Below, piece after piece: positions 33,588 through 42,315 of a stretch of DNA of 64,000 bases. The notes below the pieces were generated by a model that saw only the letters and a list, made by a program, of their open reading frames with translations, did no database searches and was not told where the DNA came from. Numbering within the stretch: the first letter of the stretch is position 1; every line of letters begins with the position of its first letter. Made by a program: the position numbers and the translations under genes. Source of the DNA: Candidatus Chryseobacterium colombiense (GTDB taxonomy: Bacteria; Bacteroidota; Bacteroidia; Flavobacteriales; Weeksellaceae); the NCBI GenBank assembly GCA_029203185.1, contig CP119310.1, positions 496,001 to 560,000 of the forward strand, read 5' to 3'.

Positions 33588-34127
33588 ATGGAAGGAACAA
33601 TTGGAGAAATCCGCCTTTTTGCTGCAAACTTTGCCCCTAGAGACTGGTGGTATTGTGACGGCTCATTATTGGCAATCAGATCAAATACTGCTTTGTTCGC
33701 TATTTTGGGAACAACGTATGGAGGAGATGGTATAGCAACTTTTGGCTTGCCGAATCTAGCTGGCCGATCAGCGCTTGGAGCTGGTCAGGGACCGGGATTA
33801 TCTTATTATGATTTAGGTGAAAGTAGAGGTACAAACGCTGTAACACTGAATGTGTCTAATTTACCTTTGCATACCCATTTAGCAACTGGAACTATTGTTG
33901 TGCCCGCATCTTCACAGGATGGAGATTCAGATACACCCTCCAACAACGTGGTGGCAACAAAGGATTCTATGTATACCTCACAGGCTGGCAACTCTAGCAC
34001 TAAACCTACTACTCTGACTTTACAGGTTGGTGTTTCCGGTGAAAATATTCCCCTGCAAATCAATCAGCCCTCGTTGGGAATGAATTATATTATCTGTTTG
34101 TATGGAGTTTTTCCACCAAGAGCATAA
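33588..34127 (+). CDS. Phage tail collar-domain protein, MdpB-like (copy 1)
   Basis: 179 residues, no signal peptide. It opens with MEGTIGEIRLFAANFAPRDW and contains the tail-collar segment ILGTTYGGDGIATFGLPNLA, a glycine-rich GRSALGAGQGPGLSYYDLG turn, and LPLHTHLATG with an HTH triplet (His-Thr-His) like the metal-binding HxH of short tail fibres. It ends NYIICLYGVFPPRA. This family was named after 'microcystin-dependent protein' genes; many members are found outside phages, in clusters of three, and their role is not settled. It is the first of three related genes in a row and probably the most highly expressed. Trimer formation is likely from the tail-fibre relatives. Confidence 0.85.
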   Translation: MEGTIGEIRLFAANFAPRDWWYCDGSLLAIRSNTALFAILGTTYGGDGIATFGLPNLAGRSALGAGQGPGLSYYDLGESRGTNAVTLNVSNLPLHTHLATGTIVVPASSQDGDSDTPSNNVVATKDSMYTSQAGNSSTKPTTLTLQVGVSGENIPLQINQPSLGMNYIICLYGVFPPRA

Positions 34128-34171
34128 TGTAAACTAAAAAATATAAATAATAATAATCAAACACTTAAATT

Positions 34172-34711
34172 ATGGAAGGATACATAGGAGAAATCCGTCT
34201 ATTTGCAGGAAATTTTGCACCATTGGGTTGGGCATTCTGTGACGGGGCTTTATACAGTATAGCAACATATTCAGCAACATATTCTATACTCGGAACAACG
34301 TACGGAGGTAACGGACAGACTACTTTTGCGGTTCCTGACCTGAGAGGGCGTATTCCTGTAGGAACCGGAACCGGAGCTGGATTGTCAAACGTTACTCTTG
34401 GAGAAATAGGAGGAAAAGAATCAGTTACAATGACCGTATTACAGATGCCTGCACATACTCACTCCGCATCAGCTACAGTCAGCTTTCCTGCTTCTATAGA
34501 CGGAGGAGGCGAATCATTTACTTCTGAGTCTATATTGGGAGGGTTGCAAGGGGCATATTCATCACAGGCAGCAGATACTCATTTAGCTCCTCAAATCACT
34601 AGTAGTATATTATCTACAGTAGGAAATAATACTCCTTTTGAGATTATACAACCGGTTATGGCGGCCAATTATATCATATGTCTTGAAGGAATTTATCCAA
34701 GCAGAAGCTAA
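34172..34711 (+). CDS. Phage tail collar-domain protein, MdpB-like (copy 2)
   Basis: 179 residues with the same layout as the first copy: MEGYIGEIRLFAGNFAPLGW, ILGTTYGGNGQTTFAVPDLRGRIPVG, MPAHTHSASATV with the His-Thr-His triplet, and a C-terminus ANYIICLEGIYPSRS. It lies 44 bases after copy 1. The variable part between the HTH triplet and the C-terminal motif (about residues 105-160) differs strongly from the other two copies, as expected if the three form distinct surfaces of one assembly. No secretion signal is visible, so export, if any, would need a tail-like or other special route. Confidence 0.87.
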   Translation: MEGYIGEIRLFAGNFAPLGWAFCDGALYSIATYSATYSILGTTYGGNGQTTFAVPDLRGRIPVGTGTGAGLSNVTLGEIGGKESVTMTVLQMPAHTHSASATVSFPASIDGGGESFTSESILGGLQGAYSSQAADTHLAPQITSSILSTVGNNTPFEIIQPVMAANYIICLEGIYPSRS

Positions 34712-34750
34712 TATAGTATATCAGTAACCTTTTAAAACTAATCATTCATT

Positions 34751-35293
34751 ATGGAAGGAACTATTTCAGAAATCCGAATGTTTGCTGGTAATTTCGCACC
34801 TAAATACTGGGCATTTTGTCAAGGGCAAACATTAAATATAAATACAAACCAAGCATTATTTGCTTTGTTAGGAGTTACTTATGGAGGAAACGGGACAACA
34901 ACTTTTATGCTCCCTAATTTTGCCGGAAGAGCTCCTATGGGGACCGGAAATGCGGTTGGAATTAAAAAATATCAATTAGGAGAGGTGTTAGGTAGTGAGA
35001 CTGTAGTATGTACACTGGCCAATATGCCCAAGCACACGCATAATTCAACTTCTGGTACGGTAGCTATTAAAACCTTTTCTGGTGATGGAGACACCAACTC
35101 GCCTACTAACAGTACACTCGCTGCATTACCAGGATTGTATTCTGAAAATCCTTCAGATACAACTTTAAGACCTATCTCGGCAGCATTTAATTTAAGTGTT
35201 ATGGGAGGAAGTCAGCCTATTAATATTAGGCAGCCTTATCTTGGAATGAATTATATCATTTGCTTATACGGAATTTTCCCATCAAGATCATAA
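34751..35293 (+). CDS. Phage tail collar-domain protein, MdpB-like (copy 3)
   Basis: 180 residues: MEGTISEIRMFAGNFAPKYW, LLGVTYGGNGTTTFMLPNFAGRAPMG, MPKHTHNSTSGT with the same His-Thr-His triplet, and NYIICLYGIFPSRS at the end. It follows copy 2 by 39 bases and is followed by a strong terminator 18 bases after its stop, then directly by the binding-protein-like gene. Copies 1 and 3 share SGDGDTNSPTNS / SQDGDSDTPSNN-type inserts, so they look closer to each other than to copy 2 in that region. Confidence 0.87.
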   Translation: MEGTISEIRMFAGNFAPKYWAFCQGQTLNINTNQALFALLGVTYGGNGTTTFMLPNFAGRAPMGTGNAVGIKKYQLGEVLGSETVVCTLANMPKHTHNSTSGTVAIKTFSGDGDTNSPTNSTLAALPGLYSENPSDTTLRPISAAFNLSVMGGSQPINIRQPYLGMNYIICLYGIFPSRS

Positions 35294-35310
35294 TTGAAAA
35301 TAGAATAAAC

Positions 35311-35343
35311 AAGCCTCTAATAGATATTTTAGAGGCTTTATAT
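35311..35343 (+). terminator. Terminator between the collar genes and the binding-protein-like gene
   Basis: AAGCCTCTAA (35311-35320) and TTAGAGGCTT (35329-35338) are perfect complements with an 8-base loop, followed by TATATT. It ends only about 10 bases before the next start codon (35352), so the downstream pair is either reached by read-through or has no promoter of its own. Confidence 0.75.
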
Positions 35344-35351
35344 TAAAAAAA

Positions 35352-36473
35352 ATGAAAATAGCTTTACTTTTACCACGATCTGTCATCTATCCTTCAATTT
35401 CTTTTGATATCATGGATGGTTTTAAACAATCCTTGAAAAATATGGGTTTGGAAGGTTATCATGAAATTATCTCTGCTGGAATAGGTGTTGCGGCAAAACA
35501 TGAAGAAATTTACCAGCGGTGTGAACAGTTTTTAATCGAAGGTGCAGATGTTATTATTGGATATATGAGCCCTATTGCCGCGGAATTCGTAAATCCCTTG
35601 TTTCAGGCAGCAGATAAAACACTTTTAGTATTGGATAGCGGATATCATTTTCCGGCCTTTGACGGAAAGCTTTCGCATACTTATTTTATTTCTCTACAGG
35701 GAACTTTATGTACCCGGGTTATTGTTAATCAGGCGATTGAACAAGGTTATAAGAACTTTGCATTTACCTGTTCTTTTTATGATGCGGGCTATCGTCCCTC
35801 TTATATCTATTCTATTGCGGTAGAAGAAAAAGGAGGCACAATAGGCTTTAATCATATTACTTCTTTGCGACGTTCAGAATTTACTTTGGCTCCTCTTAGA
35901 GAATATATTGAAAGAGAAGAACAAACGGCTGTGCTTGCAACTTTTTGCGGAGATATGGCAGAAGATTTCTTTAGTGAAAGCAATACTATTTCTGCTGGTT
36001 CATCTGTGTATGGAACATGTTTTACAGCGGATGAATTATGGCTCAAAAAAATACCCTATCCGGGAAAAGACTGGAATTCAGCAGTAGCGTGGTCGCAAAC
36101 TTTGGAAACGTCTGAAAACAAAACTTTCTTACATATCATGAACGGAATCAGAGAAGGAAAGGCGAATCTTTTCTCATTATTAGGATGGGAAGCTGCTCTT
36201 TTTATAGGAATGGAAAATATCAGATTTGATGGGATTTCTATTGATTCACCCAGAGGAAGGGTCTGGATGAATCCGGACAATGGATTTACAGAAGCTCCGG
36301 TTTATTATGCGACTGTGATAAAGGCTAAAGATTCAGAAAACTGTGAGCTTACGGATGTTCATTATGCGGCTGTTACAGAATCAGAGCGTGAGAGCTTAAA
36401 AATTAATATAAAAGACATGCAAAATACAGAAGCTAATACATGGTTTAATGCATATGGCTGTTTAGAATCATGA
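35352..36473 (+). CDS. Type I periplasmic-binding-protein fold without signal peptide
   Basis: 373 residues. The pattern MKIALLLPRSVIYPSISFDIMDGF, GADVIIGYMSPIAAEFVNPLF, YISLQGT-like hinge and GYKNFAFTCSFYDAGY is that of the two-lobed LivK/AmiC (PBP type I) fold used by branched-chain amino acid and amide receptors. It begins directly with the first beta strand, so there is no export signal and the protein should stay in the cytoplasm, like the sensor AmiC. The next gene, a formyltransferase-family enzyme, overlaps its stop by four bases (ATGA), so the two are translationally coupled. The ligand is unknown. It may sense or carry a small molecule for that enzyme (inference). Confidence 0.75.
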   Translation: MKIALLLPRSVIYPSISFDIMDGFKQSLKNMGLEGYHEIISAGIGVAAKHEEIYQRCEQFLIEGADVIIGYMSPIAAEFVNPLFQAADKTLLVLDSGYHFPAFDGKLSHTYFISLQGTLCTRVIVNQAIEQGYKNFAFTCSFYDAGYRPSYIYSIAVEEKGGTIGFNHITSLRRSEFTLAPLREYIEREEQTAVLATFCGDMAEDFFSESNTISAGSSVYGTCFTADELWLKKIPYPGKDWNSAVAWSQTLETSENKTFLHIMNGIREGKANLFSLLGWEAALFIGMENIRFDGISIDSPRGRVWMNPDNGFTEAPVYYATVIKAKDSENCELTDVHYAAVTESERESLKINIKDMQNTEANTWFNAYGCLES

Positions 36474-37408
36474 TGAAAGTAACAAAAATATCAGTATTAT
36501 GCAATAATCGTATGGCCATTCCTGCTTTACAGGCTCTACAGGGAGCAGGAATGCTTTGTGCGGTGGGAATACCTGAAGGAAATACAGATGTTATTGATTT
36601 CTGTACAATGCTTTCAAAACAATCTGGAATTCCTCTATTCATTATGAAAAAAGAAAATTTTCATATTAAAATAACGGGAATGATTGGCAATAGTAATCCT
36701 CGGTATTGTTTTACGATGACATTTCCTTGGAAAATACCTTCAGAAATTTTAGAAAATCACCCATCTCTGTTTTATAATTTTCATTATGGACTGCTGCCTG
36801 AAATGCGTGGTGCAGATCCGGTATTTGAATCTCTTCGCAGCAGATTGAAAGAAACAGGAATTACGGTTCATGCGATAGATAAAAAGATTGATACAGGAGC
36901 TATTATCATAAGAAAAACACTCCCTCTTAATTCTAACATGACGCATGGTATGTTATCTACCCAACTTTCGTGGCTGGGTGCAAATCTCCTTAATGAACTT
37001 TTGCTGTTATTAAATGATGGCTATCAAGGGACGATACAGGATCAGTCAAAGGCTAAATATTTTGCAAAGCCAAATATAAAGGATGTATGCATATCTTGGA
37101 AAACATCTGATGCGCAGACTGTAGAAGCTTTAGCAAGAGCCTGTAATCCGTGGAATAAAGGAGTATATACTCAATGGAACGGTTGGAATATACGGATAGT
37201 TGAGGCTACGATTATTGAAAAAGAAATTAATGGTCTCCATTCTCCGGGAACAATTCTTTCAATAGATACGGAAAATGGATTAATAGTCCAGTGTGATCAA
37301 AATACCCAACTCAGATTGGACGTTATCTATACCGATGAGGGTTTTATGAGTGGACATAAACTGAGTATTTTTGGATTAAAAAAAGGTGATTGCTTTCTCT
37401 TGAATTGA
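36470..37408 (+). CDS. Formyltransferase-family enzyme (Fmt/ArnA-like fold), not housekeeping Fmt
   Basis: 312 residues. The Formyl_trans_N core has the catalytic set Asn103 and His105 in YNFHYGLLPEMRGADP and Asp141 in DKKIDTGAI, matching the Asn-His-Asp triad of N10-formyltetrahydrofolate-dependent enzymes. A C-terminal OB-like region follows from about 225 (RACNPWNKGVYTQWNGWNIRI). Unlike methionyl-tRNA formyltransferase, it lacks the usual N-terminal FAGTPxFA motif and sits with tail-collar and binding-protein genes instead of def or other translation genes, so it is probably an accessory N-formylating enzyme, or a related hydroxymethyl/formyl-transfer enzyme, with a special substrate. The start overlaps the previous stop (ATGA); a second ATG three bases later is equally possible. 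Confidence 0.75.
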   Translation: MMKVTKISVLCNNRMAIPALQALQGAGMLCAVGIPEGNTDVIDFCTMLSKQSGIPLFIMKKENFHIKITGMIGNSNPRYCFTMTFPWKIPSEILENHPSLFYNFHYGLLPEMRGADPVFESLRSRLKETGITVHAIDKKIDTGAIIIRKTLPLNSNMTHGMLSTQLSWLGANLLNELLLLLNDGYQGTIQDQSKAKYFAKPNIKDVCISWKTSDAQTVEALARACNPWNKGVYTQWNGWNIRIVEATIIEKEINGLHSPGTILSIDTENGLIVQCDQNTQLRLDVIYTDEGFMSGHKLSIFGLKKGDCFLLN

Positions 37409-37579
37409 TAACTCTTGTAATCAGAAATTTTTAATTGGCCAATATGCATACAGTATAATAATTAGGAGTAAATGAGTACCGGATGAAAAATTATTTTTAA
37501 ATTGTTTTCTCAAAATATAAAATTACAGGATTAAAAATCTTAAGCTTACATAAGTTTATAGTTTTAAACAAGAATATAA

Positions 37580-37846
37580 ATGATTGATGAAAATATTTTA
37601 GGAATTGCCGCAGGAATTCTGACTTCTGTTTCAATGCTTCCTCAGCTGATAAAAGTAATAAGAGAAAAAAATGTTGATGATTTATCATGGGTGATGATTC
37701 TGGTCCTTATTTTAGGTCTTTCATTATGGGTGTGGTACGGATTTAGGAAAAATGAATTACCTATAATTTTTTCAAACGCTTTTGCTGTCTTGGTAAATAT
37801 GACCCTTTTTATCTGTTATTTACTCTATAAAAATAAGTCTGATTAA
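37580..37846 (+). CDS. SemiSWEET sugar transporter (PQ-loop/MtN3 family)
   Basis: 88 residues with three membrane segments. The PQ-loop motif is clear in the first helix: ILTSVSMLPQLIKVIREKNVDDLSW. A second segment, MILVLILGLSLWVWYGF, and a third follow. Bacterial SemiSWEETs form dimers that let sugars pass the inner membrane by facilitated diffusion. It is a single gene; a weak hairpin (37884-37897) follows it. Confidence 0.88.
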   Translation: MIDENILGIAAGILTSVSMLPQLIKVIREKNVDDLSWVMILVLILGLSLWVWYGFRKNELPIIFSNAFAVLVNMTLFICYLLYKNKSD

Positions 37847-37883
37847 TGCTTGATTACGTAAAAACAACTACAAATACATAATT

Positions 37884-37897
37884 CCTCATTGATGAGG
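37884..37897 (+). terminator. Weak hairpin after the SemiSWEET gene
   Basis: CCTCA/TGAGG arms with a short loop, followed by TTGAGATATATTTT. The stem is short and the T-run broken, so it is only a possible terminator. Confidence 0.35.
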
Positions 37898-37971
37898 TTG
37901 AGATATATTTTACTTAAAAAAGTATATCTTGTAAAATTTTATAATCAGATCAGGTAATTTATAATAATATT

Positions 37972-38547
37972 ATGCATAATCAACTCATCCGGCTTATTTC
38001 AGAAACTACTGAACTTTCAGATTTGGATAAGGAATTGTGCATTCAATCCTTCGAACCTGTCCTGTATCCAAAAAACAGGGTGATTGAAGAAGAAGGAAAA
38101 ATTCCACAATATTTGTACTTTGTAGTTTCAGGCTTTGTACGGTTGTTCCATTACAATGATAAAGGCGATGAGGTAACGACACACATCAATTGTCCTCCGG
38201 GGTTTATTACTTCTTATTCCAACTTTACAAATCAGACCAGATCGGATGAAAATCTGGAATGCATTACGGAATGCGAACTTTTACGTATTACAAAGACAGA
38301 TCTAGACCTGCTTACTCAAAAAAGCCCTGCTTTTAAAGACTTCAGTTTTTTTGTCTTTCAGAAATCCTTATCCTATAATGAAAAACGTGCGAAAGAATTG
38401 GCAACACTTACCGCAGAAAAACGCTATTTGAAGTTAATGACAGAACATCCTGAATTATTGCATAATGTTCCTATGCAGTATATTGCTTCTTTTCTTGGCA
38501 TGAATCCCAAAAGTTTGAGCCGTATCCGAAAACAGATTATTAAGTAA
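37972..38547 (+). CDS. Crp/Fnr-family transcriptional regulator
   Basis: 191 residues. The N-terminal cyclic-nucleotide-binding-like beta barrel runs to about residue 115 (YPKNRVIEEEGKIPQYLYFVVSGFVRLFHY). A dimer helix is followed by a winged-helix end, MQYIASFLGMNPKSLSRIRKQI, with the recognition helix. No cAMP-binding arginine-phosphate cassette of the E. coli type is evident, as is usual for flavobacterial members, so the effector is unknown. The reductase gene that starts 65 bases downstream on the same strand is the likely target; proteins of this subgroup often control a neighbouring oxidoreductase. Confidence 0.88.
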   Translation: MHNQLIRLISETTELSDLDKELCIQSFEPVLYPKNRVIEEEGKIPQYLYFVVSGFVRLFHYNDKGDEVTTHINCPPGFITSYSNFTNQTRSDENLECITECELLRITKTDLDLLTQKSPAFKDFSFFVFQKSLSYNEKRAKELATLTAEKRYLKLMTEHPELLHNVPMQYIASFLGMNPKSLSRIRKQIIK

Positions 38548-38611
38548 CATTTGTGAAGTGGTTTTGAATTGGCAAGGTTGAACTTTGCAGTAGTATTTAA
38601 AATCAAAAAAT

Positions 38612-39622
38612 ATGACAAGCAAAAACTTAGTATTGGTGTCTGGAGCCAATGGGCATTTAGGCAATAATCTGGTAAGATTACTCATCAAAAAAGGATTTCA
38701 GGTTCGTGCATCTGTTCGCAACATCAAAAATAAAGACTGTTTTAAGGATTTGGACTGTGAAGTGGTTCAGGCAGATATTACTGATAAAGCTTCATTTGTA
38801 AAGGCTCTTCAGGGAGTGCATACATTTTATGCTGTAGGGGCTTCATTTAAATTATGGGCCAAAGATCCTAAAAAGGAAATCTACGACGTTAATATGAACG
38901 GGACCCGTAACACGATTGAAGCTGCAGCTGAGGCCGGGGTAAAAAGAATTGTCTATGTAAGTTCTATTGCCGCTCTGGATTATACGAATCTTCCTACTAA
39001 AGAAAGTAACGGATACAATCCTGACCGAAGAGATATGTACTATAATTCTAAGAATGACGGTGAAAAGCTGGCATTTCAGCTCGCTAAAGAATTGGGAATA
39101 GAACTGGTATCTGTAATGCCGGGAGCAATGATTGGTAGTGAAGCATTTCTTCCGTTGAATGTATCCTATGGCGTACTGGGATTAATCTTAAACAAGCAGA
39201 TACCAATGGATACCAAAATAACGCTGAATTGGGTAGATGTAAAAGATGTTGCCGAAGGTTGCTATCTTGCAGCAGAAAAAGGACGCCCCGGGGAGCGTTA
39301 TATTTTAGCCAATGAAAAATGTATGACCATTACCGATACCACGAAACTGGCTCAGAAACTTTATCCGGAATTAAAAATCAAAGTACCTGGTTCAGTTCCT
39401 AAATTTGTCCTATATGCGATTGCCGGTTTAATGGAATTTTCGGCTAAAATTAACAGAAAACCTCCGGTACTGACTGTAAAAGATATTGCAATGTTTTCAG
39501 GATTACAACAGAACTTCGATATTTCCAAAGCCAGAAATGAATTAGGTTTTAATCCCAAAAGCCCGGAACAAACTGTAAAAGAAGCTTTATCGTATCTTAT
39601 GGAACATAAGAATTTACTGTAA
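38612..39622 (+). CDS. NAD(P)-dependent extended SDR, dihydroflavonol-4-reductase-like
   Basis: 336 residues. The Rossmann motif VSGANGHLGNNLVRLL is at residues 9-24, and the active-site region has YVSSIAALDY and YYNSKNDGEKLAF, giving the Tyr-x3-Lys pair. The overall pattern is that of the DFR/3-beta-HSD-like atypical SDRs. It reduces an aldehyde or ketone of unknown identity with NAD(P)H. It follows the Crp-type regulator gene, which may control it. A terminator about 60 bases after the stop marks the end of the unit. Confidence 0.88.
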   Translation: MTSKNLVLVSGANGHLGNNLVRLLIKKGFQVRASVRNIKNKDCFKDLDCEVVQADITDKASFVKALQGVHTFYAVGASFKLWAKDPKKEIYDVNMNGTRNTIEAAAEAGVKRIVYVSSIAALDYTNLPTKESNGYNPDRRDMYYNSKNDGEKLAFQLAKELGIELVSVMPGAMIGSEAFLPLNVSYGVLGLILNKQIPMDTKITLNWVDVKDVAEGCYLAAEKGRPGERYILANEKCMTITDTTKLAQKLYPELKIKVPGSVPKFVLYAIAGLMEFSAKINRKPPVLTVKDIAMFSGLQQNFDISKARNELGFNPKSPEQTVKEALSYLMEHKNLL

Positions 39623-39978
39623 ATACAATGAGTAAGCAATTGCAGTTTGTAACATATTCTGAATATAAACTGATTAATTATGAAATGGCTATCAACAGAT
39701 AGTCATTTTTTGTTTCATAAAGAGAAATCGAGCAAAAAATATACATTTTTATTGTGTTAACTTTTAAATATCATACTAATTAAGTCTCTTATATTCAGAT
39801 ATTTTATGTAAATTAGAACATCTGAAGAAAAGTTTTTATGAAGTAATGAAGACTTTGCTGTCAACATCAAATCATTTTACATTTCTTTTACGCAGATTTC
39901 CCGAAGCTATTGACAACAATATAAACACGGACTCGCCGAACACCGTATTGCAAAGTAGGCACTAAAAATTTATTCATT
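39623..39978. other. Intergenic region between the SDR and HdeD-like genes
   Basis: 356 bases. A terminator lies at 39684-39712. The rest, including a less AT-rich stretch near 39895-39960, has no reading frame of note and no tRNA-like fold was found by eye. Confidence 0.5.
39684..39712 (+). terminator. Intrinsic terminator of the SDR gene
   Basis: AATGGCTATC (39684-39693) pairs with GATAGTCATT (39698-39707) with one G:T wobble and a 4-base loop, followed by TTTTTG. Confidence 0.75.
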
Positions 39979-40611
39979 ATGCCCAATCTATTAAAATCAT
40001 TCAGAAACTCTGTGAAGCATTGGTATATCCCTCTTATTCTGGGAATTATTTTTATTGTTTGTGGACTTTATGTATTTTCTTCACCTCTTGGAACCTATCT
40101 GGCTTTATCGCTTTTATTTAGTGTATCTTTTATCGTTTCAGGAATATTCGATATCTTTTTTTCCATCGAAAATCGAAAATCGATGAACGGATGGGGATGG
40201 TATCTGGTGAGTGGACTTTTATCCCTGATTATGGGTATTTATTTGGTAAATTATCCTAAAATATCCATGGCAATACTTCCTTTTATTGTAGGATTTACGG
40301 TAATGTTCCGTTCTTTTCAGCTATTGGGGATTTCTTTTGATTTAAAAGATGCTCATGTCCTTCGGTGGGGGAATCTTGCTATTTTCAGTATTCTTGGAAT
40401 TATATTGTCTTTCATGCTTTTAGCCAATCCTATATTTTCGGGAATGTCATTAGTTGTTCTTACCGGGTTATCCTTTGTTTTTGTAGGGGTAGCTTCTGTA
40501 ATTCTGGCTTTTGATCTGAAAAAGCTTAAAAATTTTCCCAATAAGCTTAGCCAGGAAATAAAAGAAAAAATAGAAAATCTTCAGCAAGAAATTAATGAAA
40601 AAATGAGATAA
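39979..40611 (+). CDS. HdeD-family (DUF308) membrane protein
   Basis: 210 residues with six predicted membrane segments arranged in three pairs: WYIPLILGIIFIVCGLYVF, LALSLLFSVSFIVSGIFDIFF, GWGWYLVSGLLSLIMGIYLV, ILPFIVGFTVMFRSFQLL and two more. The W-x-x-x-L-x-G-x-x-S/G-x-x-x-G repeat marks the HdeD/DUF308 family, tied to acid resistance in enterobacteria but of unknown role in Bacteroidetes. The C-terminal 30 residues form a charged coiled coil (LSQEIKEKIENLQQEINEKM) facing the cytoplasm. Confidence 0.85.
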   Translation: MPNLLKSFRNSVKHWYIPLILGIIFIVCGLYVFSSPLGTYLALSLLFSVSFIVSGIFDIFFSIENRKSMNGWGWYLVSGLLSLIMGIYLVNYPKISMAILPFIVGFTVMFRSFQLLGISFDLKDAHVLRWGNLAIFSILGIILSFMLLANPIFSGMSLVVLTGLSFVFVGVASVILAFDLKKLKNFPNKLSQEIKEKIENLQQEINEKMR

Positions 40612-40651
40612 AATTTAGCTTTTATAGCCTATTATCTACAGAAATATAAAG

Positions 40652-40686
40652 AAATAAACACTTCAAAAATGAAGTGTTTATTTTTT
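40652..40686. terminator. Bidirectional terminator between convergent genes
   Basis: Arms 40652-40664 and 40671-40683 are perfect 13-base complements (AAATAAACACTTC/GAAGTGTTTATTT) with A-rich and T-rich flanks, so it can end transcription of the HdeD-like gene on + and of the oxidoreductase operon on -. Confidence 0.85.
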
Positions 40687-40734
40687 AGCATTAAAAAAGG
40701 AGAGAAATAGATTAAAAGGCTCCTGATCTTATGT

Positions 40735-42288
40735 TTATAGTTCTTCCTTGTGATAAGGACATCCTGCAGGTGGATTTGCAATTCGCTCAGACACTGAAGC
40801 TGTTGTTGTCATACTCATGGCAGGCGGTGCATTAAAGAATTCCTGTTCGATTACTTTTCTTTGATCAGCAGGAATATCTTCAATTTTACGAAGCGTATTT
40901 ACCTGAATATGAGGCCAGCTTGTTGTACCGCCATCATTCCCAAAATCAAATTCGAAGAATATAATCTGTTCATATTGCAGCTGAAGAATTTCTTTTCCGT
41001 TTTCAATTACGGTTTCGATCCAAAGATTAAATTCTATTTCAACTGTCGGAACAAAACGATTAACAAAAGGAACGTTTAGGATTCCGCCTTGTGCGCCTGT
41101 TGCCATTCTTGATGATAATTGAACAAGTACAAAATTTTCAACATTTTGTCCGCTCAGTGTATCTCTTAATCGCATATCCGGTCTTACACAATAAGGATAT
41201 AGTTCATTCGCAAGAATTCTCTGGGTATAGATTTTATTTGAACCTTTATCATTTTCATCCGTTAAAGTTTCGTGAACCCAAGCCGGAGCTGGTTCATCAA
41301 GGTTGATAGGACCTCCGCCACCTCCCATAGTGGGTGAGATCGCAAGATGAGGAGGATCCCAGGTTTTAATACCAGTCGGGAACTTTGGAGCGCCCTCTCT
41401 AAGATAATATTGCTTGTCGTCTTTATTTTCGGGGGTTATATCTCCCAACACCGTAATCGTACTTCCATGAGGAATAACTCCGCTTCTTGAAATTGAATAA
41501 TCAGGAATAAAATAAGGTCCTGTAATTCCATCCATTGGCTTTATTTCCTGTGCCGGAATGATCTCATAATATTTTTGTCCTTCTTTTAACTGGCTTAAAA
41601 GAATATAGGAAGGATTACCGTTTTCGTCTCTTACTTCAACCAATGGCTCATTTCTATATTCACCTTTATAACCATATTTTTCAAAATCTTCGGTAGAAAA
41701 GGCGTGAATTCCGCGGTCTCTTTTGATGGTTTCTTCTGTGGCAGCATAATTATAGACATCACTTAACCAGAGATACATCCCATTTTCTTCGTGAATTCCG
41801 GCATATTGCAATTCAGATTGTCCTTCAACTTTATTGACGCTTTTAATGGTTTGATCATATTTTACCGCACCGCAAAATAATTCGGTTGCACCGCCACGGT
41901 TACGAACACCGCCGGGAACGATCTCAAACGTTAATTTTTCAATATATTCTTCCGTATCAAAACTGAATTTTCCCGGAATTGTTGATGGATTTGTCCCGGG
42001 AGAAGGCATAATCGTTGTGTGGATTCCGCTTCCCAGAGAAGGTCTTGTTATATTTTTGTTATAATTAGCATTGTAGCTTACCCACGTTCCATTCAGTGCT
42101 TCTAAAACGCCGTAATCAACATTATTGGCTATTTCCTGTAAATTTTCTTCTCTGAATGGTCTTACCGGATCATCAATCAAAAGTTTTGAATATCCTTCCA
42201 TGAGCGTTGCAAGATATCCTTTCGTACTCTCAGCGGATGTTCTTGATAGTTGACTTTCTTTTCCAAAAATTTCTTTTCTTTTTAGCAT
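40735..42288 (-). CDS. Unrecognised 517-residue beta-rich protein, last gene of the GMC operon
   Basis: No signal peptide. It is mostly beta strand. A first barrel-like part carries NGTWVSYNANYNKN near residue 66, a SFDTEEYIEKLTFEIVPGGV stretch and GIHEENGMYLWL near 165; a later SGVIPHGSTITVLGD lies near 270. This GTW...LxF...HEExGMxL order is reminiscent of small-ligand (lipocalin/nitrobindin-like, possibly haem-binding) barrels, but the similarity is too weak for a call. The C-terminal half has DPPHLAISPTMGGGGGP and ends in a Cys-containing GCPYHKEEL tail. It lies 27 bases downstream of the ferritin-like gene, so it most likely belongs to the same oxidative pathway. Confidence 0.55.
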   Translation of the reverse strand: MLKRKEIFGKESQLSRTSAESTKGYLATLMEGYSKLLIDDPVRPFREENLQEIANNVDYGVLEALNGTWVSYNANYNKNITRPSLGSGIHTTIMPSPGTNPSTIPGKFSFDTEEYIEKLTFEIVPGGVRNRGGATELFCGAVKYDQTIKSVNKVEGQSELQYAGIHEENGMYLWLSDVYNYAATEETIKRDRGIHAFSTEDFEKYGYKGEYRNEPLVEVRDENGNPSYILLSQLKEGQKYYEIIPAQEIKPMDGITGPYFIPDYSISRSGVIPHGSTITVLGDITPENKDDKQYYLREGAPKFPTGIKTWDPPHLAISPTMGGGGGPINLDEPAPAWVHETLTDENDKGSNKIYTQRILANELYPYCVRPDMRLRDTLSGQNVENFVLVQLSSRMATGAQGGILNVPFVNRFVPTVEIEFNLWIETVIENGKEILQLQYEQIIFFEFDFGNDGGTTSWPHIQVNTLRKIEDIPADQRKVIEQEFFNAPPAMSMTTTASVSERIANPPAGCPYHKEEL

Positions 42289-42315
42289 GATGTTAAGTTT
42301 TTATGGTTTTTTAAA

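Noticed and set aside
33588..35293. Prophage or tailocin remnant suggested by three tail-collar genes
   Set aside because: No capsid, sheath, tube, terminase, integrase or lysis genes lie around them, and MdpB-like trios are common outside phages.
36470..37408. Housekeeping methionyl-tRNA formyltransferase
   Set aside because: The usual N-terminal motif of Fmt is missing and the gene sits with collar and binding-protein genes; catalytic residues alone do not make it Fmt.
39895..39960. tRNA or small structured RNA in the less AT-rich stretch
   Set aside because: No cloverleaf, T-loop motif or stable hairpin could be drawn by eye.
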